A stretch of DNA of 64,000 nucleotides from the NCBI RefSeq assembly GCF_018326265.1, contig NZ_AP023360.1:1665501-1729500 (forward strand). The letters are read 5' to 3'. This document shows positions 9,252 through 17,483 of this stretch, piece after piece (the first letter of the stretch is position 1; each line of letters starts with the position of its first letter). The position numbers were made by a program, and so were the translations under genes. The notes beneath the pieces are model-generated. The model saw only the letters and a program-made list of their open reading frames with translations, searched no databases and was not told the DNA's origin. This DNA comes from Catellatospora sp. IY07-71 (lineage in GTDB: Bacteria; Actinomycetota; Actinomycetes; Mycobacteriales; Micromonosporaceae).

Positions 9252-9311
9252 GGCTGATTGTCCGGTCAACGTGCGGGCCTTAGGCTGGCGCGGCCCACGC
9301 GCATGATCGCG
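9252..9311 (+). promoter_or_regulatory. duplicated upstream block of secreted paralogue B
   Basis: A second copy of the block before paralogue A: same GGCTGATTGTC beginning, and a 28-base identity at 9284-9311. Gene and promoter were evidently duplicated together. Confidence 0.6.
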
Positions 9312-9350
9312 TCTATTCGGGCTTCTCGACTTCTCCGACGGGGGAGAACG

Positions 9351-10415
9351 ATGCGCATCACGTTCCAGCGCGGCCTGGCCGGGCTCGCTGTCCTGGCCGC
9401 GATGGCTGTGGCACCGGTCACCCCGGCGCACGCCGACGACGCGCCCGTCGCCCGGCTCACCTTCTCCGGCGACGATCACGTCGCCTACAACAGCGCCTAC
9501 GCGTTCACCAGCACGACCGCCGGCATGAACATGGGTGTCTACCTCAACGACAACGGCGGCCGGATCTTCGTCAGCGTCTACGGCCCCAGCGAGGTTTGGC
9601 ACAAGCCGCAGTCCGGCGTCACGACGGACAACTTCCACCTCACGCTCGCGGCCCCCTCGGGCGAGCAGTTGGCCGTCGGGACATACCAGGACGCCTATCG
9701 GTGGGGCTCGGGGACGGCGAACCCGACGATGGAGCTGTCGGGCAACGGCCGTGGCTGCTGGCAGCTCATCGGCAGCTTCACCGTCCACCAGCTGACGGTG
9801 GTGGACGGGGCGGTCAAGAAGCTCGACGCCACCTTCGAGCAGCACTGCGAGATGCACACGGAGGTGGTCCGGGGCCGGCTGCTCGTCGGCATCGACGACA
9901 TGCCGCCGTTGACGGCCGACCGCCCGGTGCCGGAGGTGAACGAGGCGGTGGCGCTGCAGACCTGGCTGCCCACGCGCTCCGTGCTGAAGATGCGGGTGCC
10001 GCAGCGCCGGGCCGTCGTGACCGGCACGGTCACCTGTTCCGGCGGCGGGACGTTCACCTACCGCGGCGCGATCGTGCAGGACAGCTCGGCGTCGGGGAGC
10101 TACACCGGCACCGGCCCCTGCACCGGGTCGCCCGAGCCCTTCACCGCACACGTGGTGAGCACCTCCGGCGTGCCGTTCCGCAGCGGGAGCGCCTCGGTGA
10201 CGATCGAGGTCTTCCCGACCACGGACGCCTACTACCTGCTGGGCGGCGAGGACCGGTTCCTCGACATGCAGTACTGGGCAACTGTCGGCCAGCCGCAGAG
10301 CATGAACACCGGGTCGGCGGCGGCACAGGACGGCCCCGTGGCCGCCGAGGCGCGCCCGGCCGGTGCCGTCACCGGATCACACCTGCTCGTCCGCAAGCCC
10401 ATCCGCCGTCACTGA
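9351..10415 (+). CDS. secreted protein, paralogue B of a tandem family
   Basis: A 354-residue secreted protein with signal peptide MRITFQRGLAGLAVLAAMAVAPVTPAHA. The mature part has the family motifs: LTFSGDDHVAY, YAFTSTTAG, LAVGTY, SGNGRGCWQLIGSFTVHQL, ATFEQHC, GIDDMPPL, TWLPTRSVLKMRVPQR, TCSGGGTFTY and GPCTGSPEPF. It has no recognisable enzyme domain, sortase signal or membrane anchor and is probably released. ATG 9351 follows GGGGGAG, the same ribosome-site context as paralogue A. Function unknown. Confidence 0.8.
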   Translation: MRITFQRGLAGLAVLAAMAVAPVTPAHADDAPVARLTFSGDDHVAYNSAYAFTSTTAGMNMGVYLNDNGGRIFVSVYGPSEVWHKPQSGVTTDNFHLTLAAPSGEQLAVGTYQDAYRWGSGTANPTMELSGNGRGCWQLIGSFTVHQLTVVDGAVKKLDATFEQHCEMHTEVVRGRLLVGIDDMPPLTADRPVPEVNEAVALQTWLPTRSVLKMRVPQRRAVVTGTVTCSGGGTFTYRGAIVQDSSASGSYTGTGPCTGSPEPFTAHVVSTSGVPFRSGSASVTIEVFPTTDAYYLLGGEDRFLDMQYWATVGQPQSMNTGSAAAQDGPVAAEARPAGAVTGSHLLVRKPIRRH

Positions 10416-10517
10416 CGGCAGCCTAGGTCCGAGCCTCATCCCTTTCGCCGGCCGGCACCCGCGCCAGCGCCCGAGCGGCCGGTGACCCCCAGCAACCTCA
10501 AACAAACGGGGAGCATC

Positions 10518-11594
10518 ATGTACACACTGCTCAAGCGCGGCCTCGCCGGCCTCGCCGCCGTCGCCGCCATGGCCGTCGTGCCCGCCGGGTCCGCCAGCGC
10601 GGCGGACGAGCCCGTCGTGCGCTTCACCTTCTCCGGCAACGACTACATCGCCGGGGGCGAGTCCTACGCCTACACCAGCACGACCGCCGGGACCACGCTC
10701 AAGGTCACGTGGAGCGGTCAGCGGATCCACGTCGACCTGCAGGGCTGGAGCGAGGTGCCGCACAGCGTGCAGAGTTCGCCCGACGGGCCCGACTGGTTCA
10801 CGCTCGATCTCGCCGCGCCGTCCGGCCAGACCCTCGCCGTGGGCACCTACTCCGGCGCCCTGGAATACCCGTTCAACGGTGCGAGCCCGGGTATCCAGCT
10901 CGGGGGCAACGGGCGTGGCTGCGGCAGCAGCGGCGGCTCCTTCACCATCCACGAGCTGGTCGTGACCGACGGCGTGCTGCAGCGCCTCAACGCGACCTTC
11001 GCACAGAGCTGTGACGCGTCCAAGGCCGATCGCGGGCGGATCCTGGTCGGCATCGACGACATGCCGGCGCTGCCCGTGCTGGTCACGCCGAAGGTGACGG
11101 CGAACCCGGCCGTGTCCCTGGCCGCGTGGATGCCCACTCGCGCGGTCTCGAAGCAGCGCGTGCCGCGGTACACGGCGACCGTCCGCGGTAGTTTCACCTG
11201 CCCCGCGCCCGGCACCTTCAAGATCGACGGTTATCTGGCGCAGTTCCAGGAGTACGGGTTCGCCCGCGGCACGTTCCAGGTCACCGGCGCGTGCACCGGG
11301 TCGCCCGTGGCGTGGTCGGTCGCGCTGCAGAGCACCGACATCTCGCCGTTCATGAGCGGGCCCGCGATCGTGGGCGGTACGACCAAGGTCGTGGGCCACG
11401 AGGACCCGTACTACTTCCTGACCGCCGGCCAGGCGGGCGACCTGCGCCAGGACGTGTCGGTGAGCCAGCCGACCTGGTTGAACACCATCGTCCGCAGGCC
11501 GGTGGCGAGCGGCGCTGCCCCGGCCCCGGCGCTGCCCCGGCCCCCCGCCGTCACCACTCGTCCGAGCGCCCCCGCTGTCGCGCGGATGCGCTGA
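10518..11594 (+). CDS. secreted protein, paralogue C of a tandem family
   Basis: A 358-residue secreted protein with signal peptide MYTLLKRGLAGLAAVAAMAVVPAGSASA. Family motifs are the clearest here: FTFSGNDYIAGGESYAYTSTTAG, LAVGTYSGALEYP, GGNGRGCGSSGGSFTIHELVV, GIDDMPALP, AAWMPTRAVSKQRVPRY and TGACTGSPVAW. The C-terminus is Ala/Pro-rich and ends in arginines. ATG 10518 follows CGGGGAG. The upstream block seen before A and B is absent; only about 100 bases separate it from B, so it may be co-transcribed with B. Confidence 0.8.
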   Translation: MYTLLKRGLAGLAAVAAMAVVPAGSASAADEPVVRFTFSGNDYIAGGESYAYTSTTAGTTLKVTWSGQRIHVDLQGWSEVPHSVQSSPDGPDWFTLDLAAPSGQTLAVGTYSGALEYPFNGASPGIQLGGNGRGCGSSGGSFTIHELVVTDGVLQRLNATFAQSCDASKADRGRILVGIDDMPALPVLVTPKVTANPAVSLAAWMPTRAVSKQRVPRYTATVRGSFTCPAPGTFKIDGYLAQFQEYGFARGTFQVTGACTGSPVAWSVALQSTDISPFMSGPAIVGGTTKVVGHEDPYYFLTAGQAGDLRQDVSVSQPTWLNTIVRRPVASGAAPAPALPRPPAVTTRPSAPAVARMR

Positions 11595-11608
11595 CCCTGA
11601 GGAGAACG

Positions 11609-11701
11609 ATGCGCACCGCACTCCGACTCAGGCACGGCCTCGCCGGTCTCGCCGGCCCCGCAGCGTCCGGCGCGGCGCCGCGACTGCCGGCGCGACGCTG
11701 A
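11609..11701 (+). pseudogene. truncated fourth copy of the secreted-protein family (signal-peptide relic)
   Basis: A 30-codon frame preceded by the family's characteristic GAGGAGAACG before ATG. It encodes MRTALRLRHGLAGLAGPAASGAAPRLPARR, which matches the signal-peptide start of the paralogues (MRTMLQRG, RGLAGLAxxAA) and then stops. Nothing homologous to the mature domain follows. It is best read as the remnant of a fourth tandem copy. Confidence 0.55.
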
Positions 11702-12107
11702 CGGCGGTCGGTGCGACACCGGTTCGACTTTCGGTTGGGCCGTCCCTCGGCCGGACGGCTCAACCTGCGGATTCGGGTGGCGGGTGCACCCTCGCATACT
11801 GGACTTTTGTTTCTTCGCAACGCTTTCGTCTGACAAGTGTGGGGAATCGGGGTCACAAGGCCGGTTCCCTGGGTTGACCGATCTTGTTAGGGTGTGCGAG
11901 CACTCGGATGCAGCTCATGACCTCATGGCTGCGATCGCAGAAGAGAACCCGGCCCGTAGGCCGGACACGGGGATTCAGTCGATTCACCAAGCAGCGGTAT
12001 CCCACCCCTCTTGCTGTTATCGATCATCGTCCAACTACTCGACCGCTACCGAGGCCGCGGCCGACGTCCGGCCGCGCGAAAAAACCTGGGGACGACGGGA
12101 GAAGTCA
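11702..12107. other. 406-base intergenic region before the secreted protease
   Basis: This is slightly AT-richer than its surroundings, with patches such as CTTTTGTTTCTTCG near 11804 and CTTGCTGTTATCGATC near 12010. It must contain the protease promoter and a long 5' leader. I looked for a recognisable riboswitch and found none I can defend. Open frames running through it are unlikely to be coding. Confidence 0.4.
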
Positions 12108-14012
12108 GTGTCAAACGAGGACAACCCTCGCTGGTCGAAGGGCCGCCGGGTAGCCGGCGCGCTCACCGGCCTGGTGCTGGGCGGGGCGGCCTTCCTGCTG
12201 CCCACGGGTGTCGCCAGCGCGGCGCCCGACGGCCTGCCGCCGCTGCCGGCCAACGCCAAGGACATCGCCCTCGAGCACAGCAGGATTCCGTCCGGGGCGC
12301 AGAAGGCCACCGCGCCGATGCCCGTGGCCGGTACCAACGGAGCGGCCTTCAGCGGCCGTGCCACCATCAAGACCGGCGACTCGCGCATCATCGGCGGCGG
12401 CGAGCCGGCCGACCCGGCGGACCACCCTGGCGTGGTCGCGGTCCGGTCCTACTTCGTCGCGTGGGACGAGGACGGCAACGCCGGGTGGTACTACAGCACC
12501 TGCACCGGCACCGTGCTCAGCTCCACCAAGGTGCTGACCGCGGCGCACTGCAACGTGGACCTGCCCTTCGGCACCACGTTCGTCATCGCCGGTGTCGCCG
12601 ACGCCCGTGAGGGTGTCAGCTGGAGCACGGGTCAGGTGGCGCGCGTCGGCAGCACCTGGACCGACCAGCGCTACAACTACAAGGCGCAGTACGACGCGTG
12701 GGTCGCCCACGCGACCCCGCCGCCGCCGCTGCACGACGTGTCCGTGCTGACGCTGAAGGACCCGCTGAACAGCGCGTACACGCCGGTCACGCTGGCCGAC
12801 CAGGGTGCGGCGGCTCCGGCCGACGGCACCATGGCGACCATCGTCGGCTTCGGCACCACCGACCCCGACGGTGACACCCCGGCCGGCGTCCTGCACGCCG
12901 CCGAGGTCCCGGTCCAGCAGAACTCGGACTGCACCGCCACCTACGGGTCGATCTTCAACACGACCGCGATGATGTGCGCGGGCTCGCCGAACGCGTCGAC
13001 CCCGGAGAACGGCGTCGACACCTGCCACGGTGACTCGGGCGGCCCGATCTTCGTGGACGGCAAGCAGATCGGCGTCACGTCGTGGGGCTACGACCCGTGC
13101 GCCAGCACCTACGGCGTCTACGCCCGGGTGAGCAGCTACTCCAACGACATCAAGGCTGACATCACGCGCAACGGCCTGGTGAACCTCGACTGGACCGGCG
13201 ACGGCCACAGCGACTTCCTGGTCCGCTGCAAGACGACCGGTTGGGCCTGCGCGGCCTCCGGCCGGGTGGTCATGGTCAGCGGTTCGGGCCTGGGCACGGA
13301 CGGTTTCGGCGGCATCAGCGGGTACGACTTCGGCTCGTTCGGTGGCGGCTGGAACATCTACACCAAGCTCATGCGGGTGACCAGCTGGAACAACGACAAG
13401 AAGCCGTCGATCATCGCGCGGGACGCCAACGGCGGCCTGTGGCAGTACAAGATCGACGAGGATGCGACGGACGCCAACAACGCGCCGTTCTACCCGCGCA
13501 TCAAGATCGGTTCCGGCTGGAACATGTTCAACGACATCATGGTCACCAACAACTGGATGGGCGACGGCATGCCCAACCTGATGGGCCGCAAGCCCAACGG
13601 TGAGCTGTGGATCTACACCAGTGACGGCATGGGCGGCTGGAAGAACCCGTCCGGCACCAAGATCGGCACCGGCTGGGGCATGTTCAACACCATCCTCACC
13701 CCGGGCTCGTGGCAGGGCGACGGCTTCCAGACCCTGCTGGGCCGCAAGCCCGACGGCCGGCTGTACATGTACAACAGCAACGGCGCCGGCGGCTGGCAGA
13801 ACCCGTCCGGCACGCAGATCGGCTCCGGCTGGCAGATGTTCACCACGTTCATGTCGCCCGGCGACTGGAACGGTGACGACATGATCGACCTGATGGGCGT
13901 GAAGTCGGACGGCACCGTCCGGCTCTACACGACCAACGGCAAGGCCGGCTGGATCGACGGTGCGGGCAAGGTCATCGACACCGACTGGCAGATCTTCGAC
14001 CGGGTCTTCTGA
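12108..14012 (+). CDS. secreted trypsin-like serine protease with C-terminal repeat domain
   Basis: A 634-residue preproprotein: signal peptide ending near AAFLLPTGVASA (residue 38), a propeptide, then an S1 protease beginning at RIIGG (about 93-97). The triad is visible: His147 in TAAHC, Asp210 in LHDVSVLTL and Ser310 in CHGDSGGP; Asp304 six residues before the serine predicts cleavage after Lys/Arg. Residues about 360-634 hold four copies of a roughly 50-residue unit (GxGWxxF, WxGDGxxxLxGRKPxGxLxxY, GGWxNPSG), resembling FG-GAP/VCBS beta-propeller repeats that probably bind the cell surface or substrate. GTG 12108 is chosen because GGGAG precedes it and it opens a standard signal peptide. 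Confidence 0.9.
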   Translation: MSNEDNPRWSKGRRVAGALTGLVLGGAAFLLPTGVASAAPDGLPPLPANAKDIALEHSRIPSGAQKATAPMPVAGTNGAAFSGRATIKTGDSRIIGGGEPADPADHPGVVAVRSYFVAWDEDGNAGWYYSTCTGTVLSSTKVLTAAHCNVDLPFGTTFVIAGVADAREGVSWSTGQVARVGSTWTDQRYNYKAQYDAWVAHATPPPPLHDVSVLTLKDPLNSAYTPVTLADQGAAAPADGTMATIVGFGTTDPDGDTPAGVLHAAEVPVQQNSDCTATYGSIFNTTAMMCAGSPNASTPENGVDTCHGDSGGPIFVDGKQIGVTSWGYDPCASTYGVYARVSSYSNDIKADITRNGLVNLDWTGDGHSDFLVRCKTTGWACAASGRVVMVSGSGLGTDGFGGISGYDFGSFGGGWNIYTKLMRVTSWNNDKKPSIIARDANGGLWQYKIDEDATDANNAPFYPRIKIGSGWNMFNDIMVTNNWMGDGMPNLMGRKPNGELWIYTSDGMGGWKNPSGTKIGTGWGMFNTILTPGSWQGDGFQTLLGRKPDGRLYMYNSNGAGGWQNPSGTQIGSGWQMFTTFMSPGDWNGDDMIDLMGVKSDGTVRLYTTNGKAGWIDGAGKVIDTDWQIFDRVF

Positions 14013-14043
14013 TCCGGCGGGTTCCGCTGAAGTAGTGCACTGG

Positions 14044-14075
14044 GAAAGGCCCCGCGGGTGACCGCGGGGCCTTTC
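14044..14075. terminator. hairpin terminator between protease and halogenase 1 genes
   Basis: Perfect 14-base stem: GAAAGGCCCCGCGG (14044-14057), loop GTGA, CCGCGGGGCCTTTC (14062-14075). It lies between the convergent protease and halogenase genes and could serve both directions. It marks the apparent left edge of the biosynthetic cluster. Confidence 0.85.
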
Positions 14076-14086
14076 GCGTATCTCGG

Positions 14087-15763
14087 TCAGCGGCGTTCCG
14101 CCGCCGCGGCGACCCGCTCGGCCGCCGGAGCGACCGCGGGCGGCCGCCGTCTGCCCGTCACGTTCTCCCGGCGCAGCAGGCGCTGGAAGTCCTTCGGGGC
14201 GACGGTCATGACCCACAGCAGCATCGCGATGCGGCGGGTCGAGGTGAACTTGTAGTAGCGCGCCGACGGCGCGGCGAACCGGTAGAGCGGCGGCACGAAC
14301 CGCGACCGGGCGAGCCGCCGGAAGATGGCCTGCGCCGCCCCGGCCGGGGTGCGCACGCCGCGCCGCACGTCCTCGTACTGCGCGAAGAACCAGGCCAGCA
14401 ACGGCACCAGCCCGTCCGGCGTACGGAACCACAGCGCCCCGTCGCCGAACCGCTCGACGGGGGACCAGGACCCCTCGGTCTCCGCGTCGGCGCAGGCGCG
14501 CTTCAGCGAGAGGTGCGCGAGGATCTGCCACAGCAGCCAGACCCGGCTGAACGCGTTGAACGACGCGAAGTCCGCGCCGGCGATCCGCGCGGACGCGAGC
14601 ATCCGGTCGTTGTACGCGAGCAGTTTGTGCTGGAACCGGGCCACCCCGGCCAGCGCGTCCTCGGCCGGCTCGGCGCCGTCGAGCACCCGCAGCAGGGCCG
14701 CGGCCGTGGCGTGCACGACCTCGGCCGCCACCGAGATGTCCGAGGACAGGAAGTCCTCGACCACCCCGACGGCCCGGTCCACGGCGATCCACCGCGGGCC
14801 GTACGTGGCGTGCAGCGGCCGCCGGGACGTGTTGGCCGCGGTCCACGGCCGGCTGGCCACCGCCCGCCGGAACTGCGCGGCCATGGTCGGGTAGCGGGCG
14901 ACGACCGTCCGGAACAGCTCCTCCGACTCGTTCGGCAGCACCGCCGCGCTGTCCCGGTCCACGCTCAGCGTCACCGCGCACACCGGGTTGATGCCCTCCG
15001 GGTGGTTGGCGAACGTGACCACCTGCACCCAGCCGCCCGGGAACAGGTGGTGCACCGTGCCCGCCGACCACGGCGTGGCCTGCCGGTACGAGCTCAGCCG
15101 GGCCACCTCGCCCAGATCCTCCACGCCCGTCATGTACGTGGTGAGCACGCGCGAGCGCAGCGCCAGGTCCGTGTCGTCACCGGCGTCGCCGGTCAGCGCG
15201 GTGCCGGAGGCGTCGACCAGGTAGCGGACGCTGACCTGGGTGCCGTTGGACAGGGTCAGCCGCACCCGGTCCGGCGTGGGCTCCGCGGCCGTGACGGTCG
15301 CGGCGGTGATGAGGTGGGCCCCGCGGCGGGCCGCGAGGTCGCACGCGTGCTCGTCCACCACGGGACGGTAGACGTGGCACTCGTTGTGCTCGCCGGGCAC
15401 GTTGAACTGCACGGTGTGCTTCGGGTCGTGCACCCGGCCCGCCTGGTGGTGCAGGAAGGACAGGGAGCGCTTGACGCCACTGGCCGCCCGTACCGCGGGG
15501 GGCAGGTCGACGAAGTGGGCGAACGCTCCGATCTCGGGCACGTCGAACCGCTCGGCCAGCAGCTCGAGCACGGCGGTGGTGTAGGGCACCGTCGTCTCAC
15601 CGGGCCGCGTGCCGGGCGTCTGCGGGCCGTCCACCAGCAGCACCCGCGCACCGTGGCGGGCGAGGATGGCCGCCAGCCACCCGCCCGCCAGGTGCCGGCC
15701 GACGACGGCCACGTCGTAGTCGCCGTCCTGCCGCTGGTCGAACGACTCATCGAATCGATCCAT
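14087..15763 (-). CDS. divergent FAD-dependent halogenase-family protein (halogenase 1)
   Basis: A 558-residue flavoprotein homologous to the two genes beside it, but with altered signatures. Where they have the dinucleotide fingerprint GSGxAGS, it has GRHLAGG (residues 22-28), losing the second glycine. Where they have WxWxIA, it has WVQVV (245-249). It keeps the lysine of GVKRSLSF (Lys98) that matches the catalytic lysine of FADH2-dependent halogenases, and GETTVPYT in place of GESTIP. It may have a different flavin affinity or reaction, or be a helper or decaying paralogue. ATG 15763 has GGAGGGATA upstream. It is last in a leftward three-gene operon with 26-base gaps. Confidence 0.75.
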   Translation of the reverse strand: MDRFDESFDQRQDGDYDVAVVGRHLAGGWLAAILARHGARVLLVDGPQTPGTRPGETTVPYTTAVLELLAERFDVPEIGAFAHFVDLPPAVRAASGVKRSLSFLHHQAGRVHDPKHTVQFNVPGEHNECHVYRPVVDEHACDLAARRGAHLITAATVTAAEPTPDRVRLTLSNGTQVSVRYLVDASGTALTGDAGDDTDLALRSRVLTTYMTGVEDLGEVARLSSYRQATPWSAGTVHHLFPGGWVQVVTFANHPEGINPVCAVTLSVDRDSAAVLPNESEELFRTVVARYPTMAAQFRRAVASRPWTAANTSRRPLHATYGPRWIAVDRAVGVVEDFLSSDISVAAEVVHATAAALLRVLDGAEPAEDALAGVARFQHKLLAYNDRMLASARIAGADFASFNAFSRVWLLWQILAHLSLKRACADAETEGSWSPVERFGDGALWFRTPDGLVPLLAWFFAQYEDVRRGVRTPAGAAQAIFRRLARSRFVPPLYRFAAPSARYYKFTSTRRIAMLLWVMTVAPKDFQRLLRRENVTGRRRPPAVAPAAERVAAAAERR

Positions 15764-15789
15764 GTCGGTATCCCTCCGATGGTCGCGGG

Positions 15790-17457
15790 TCAGAAGATCC
15801 TGCGGCCCATGATGAATTCCTTGGTCGCCTCCCGAACGAAGCCGAGCATGATCCGGCGCACCTCCGGTGGGGCCTCGGTCGCGGCCCACCACATGGTCTT
15901 GGCGAGCTTGATCGGCGTCGGGTTGATGAACCGCAGGTTGCGGTCGTCCCAGCCGAAGTGCTTCGGCACGTACTTGGCCTCGTGCAGGTGCTTGTAGAGG
16001 GCGTCGGCGGCCTGCGGGCCGCTGATGGTGCCGGCCTCGAAGTCGTCGCAGTGCTTGACCATGGCGTCGAACAGCTCGTTGTAGCCCTCGTGGTCCGACC
16101 AGTGCAGGCCGGGGTTCTTGACGTCCTCCAGCTCCAGCAGGTCCGCCTCGTCGCCGGACTTGCGCCACTTGCGGAAGGCCTCGTGGGCGCGGAAGGCGCC
16201 GGCGTTGGAGCCCCAGGCCCAGGTGCGGAACACCGCGGTCCACAGGTCGTAGTGCTCGAACGAGATGTACGCGGCGTTGACCAGCTTGTCGTTGCCGTCG
16301 AACAGGGCCTGCTGGCGCCGCTCGACCTCGCGGAAGCGCTCGGCCGAGAAGTCGCCGTCCTTGATGCCGGCGAGGATGCGCCAGGCCAGCACGTTGATGG
16401 TCTCGCAGGTGTTCGACAGGCCCCGGGAGAACAGCGGGTCGATGAACGCGGCCGCGTGGGCCAGCAGCACCCAGCGGTCGCCGACGGTCTGCCGGGACGA
16501 GTACTGCAGGCGGTCGGTGGCCACCCACTCGCGGACCGGCTTGGCGCCCTCCATCTGGCGCGCGATGTCCGGGAACTTGTTGATGTGGTAGTAGAAGTCC
16601 TCCTCGGCGGTCATCCCCTCCTGCTTCGGCCACCGCCGCTCGTCCAGCGTCAGGCCGACGCTGCACAGCGGGTTCTTCGAGGACTTGTCGTTGTCGAACG
16701 CGATGACCCACAGCCAGCCGCGCTCGAACAGGTGGTGCACCGTGCCCTCGTACCACGGGACCGGCGGGGTGTCCTTCTTGTCCCGGGCGAACACGGCGTC
16801 GGTGTTGGGCATGTCGACGAAGTGGTTCCAGATCGCCCGCGAGTGGTGCTTGAACCGGCACGGCTCCTCGCGCAGGCTGAACTTGTCCGCCAGCGGCGAG
16901 CGGTAGCCGCTCGCGTCGACCACGTACCGGCAGCGCACGGTCTCGCCCCGGCTGGAGGTGACGGTCGCGCCGTCGTCGTCGAAGTCGACGTCGACCACGT
17001 GGAAGTTCGTGTTCGCGTCGGCGCCGTACTTGACGGCCGCGTAGTACAGGTAGGCGTCGGTGTCCTGCCGGTACATGTGCGAGGTCTCGTGCAGCAGCTT
17101 CGGGAAGTTGAACATCGTCAGCTGGCCCGGGTCCTGCGGCTTGCCCTCCTGGTGCTGGAGGAAGCCGAAGTGGTTCTTCACGCCGTGCCAGGGCGAGATG
17201 ATGTCCTGGCAGCCGGAGAAGGTGGACAGCGCGAGCAGCTCGGGCACGTCGTACCGGATGGCCATGGTGCGCAGCGAGACCAGCATGTTCGGGATGGTGG
17301 ACTCGCCGATGGCGAACTTCGGGTGCGCCTTGGTGTCGACGATCATGACCTTCGCGCCCTGCCGGGCGAGGATCACCGCGAGCATCGACCCGGCGAACCC
17401 GGAGCCGAGAATCGCGACGTCGTAGACGTTTTCCTGGGACTTTCCCTTGTCGGACAC
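15790..17457 (-). CDS. FAD-dependent halogenase (halogenase 2)
   Basis: A 555-residue protein of the flavin-dependent halogenase superfamily. It has GSGFAGS near residue 18, GESTIPNM at 51-58, the proposed catalytic Lys94 in GVKNHFGFLQHQEG and a WLWVIA motif at 248-253 (family WxWxIP, with Pro replaced by Ala). The enzyme would use FADH2, O2 and chloride or bromide to form HOX, channelled to the lysine. The flavin reductase at 61.3 kb could supply FADH2. The substrate is unknown; the numerous carrier proteins in the cluster suggest a carrier-bound aryl, pyrrolyl or amino-acyl group. GTG 17457 follows AAGGAG; no ATG lies close by. Confidence 0.85.
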   Translation of the reverse strand: MSDKGKSQENVYDVAILGSGFAGSMLAVILARQGAKVMIVDTKAHPKFAIGESTIPNMLVSLRTMAIRYDVPELLALSTFSGCQDIISPWHGVKNHFGFLQHQEGKPQDPGQLTMFNFPKLLHETSHMYRQDTDAYLYYAAVKYGADANTNFHVVDVDFDDDGATVTSSRGETVRCRYVVDASGYRSPLADKFSLREEPCRFKHHSRAIWNHFVDMPNTDAVFARDKKDTPPVPWYEGTVHHLFERGWLWVIAFDNDKSSKNPLCSVGLTLDERRWPKQEGMTAEEDFYYHINKFPDIARQMEGAKPVREWVATDRLQYSSRQTVGDRWVLLAHAAAFIDPLFSRGLSNTCETINVLAWRILAGIKDGDFSAERFREVERRQQALFDGNDKLVNAAYISFEHYDLWTAVFRTWAWGSNAGAFRAHEAFRKWRKSGDEADLLELEDVKNPGLHWSDHEGYNELFDAMVKHCDDFEAGTISGPQAADALYKHLHEAKYVPKHFGWDDRNLRFINPTPIKLAKTMWWAATEAPPEVRRIMLGFVREATKEFIMGRRIF

Positions 17458-17483
17458 TGGATCTCCTTTCGGTGAGGGGTGGG

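Noticed and set aside
11840..12090. Possible c-di-AMP riboswitch in the protease leader
   Set aside because: A long leader ahead of a secreted enzyme raised the idea, but I could not identify the conserved core.
11784..12107. Upstream extension of the serine protease frame
   Set aside because: A start there would bury the signal peptide 108 residues inside; GTG 12108 has a ribosome site and a normal signal peptide.
14087..14089. Halogenase 1 as a frameshifted pseudogene
   Set aside because: The frame is full length and aligns end to end with its paralogues; only motifs have changed, so it is kept as an intact divergent gene.
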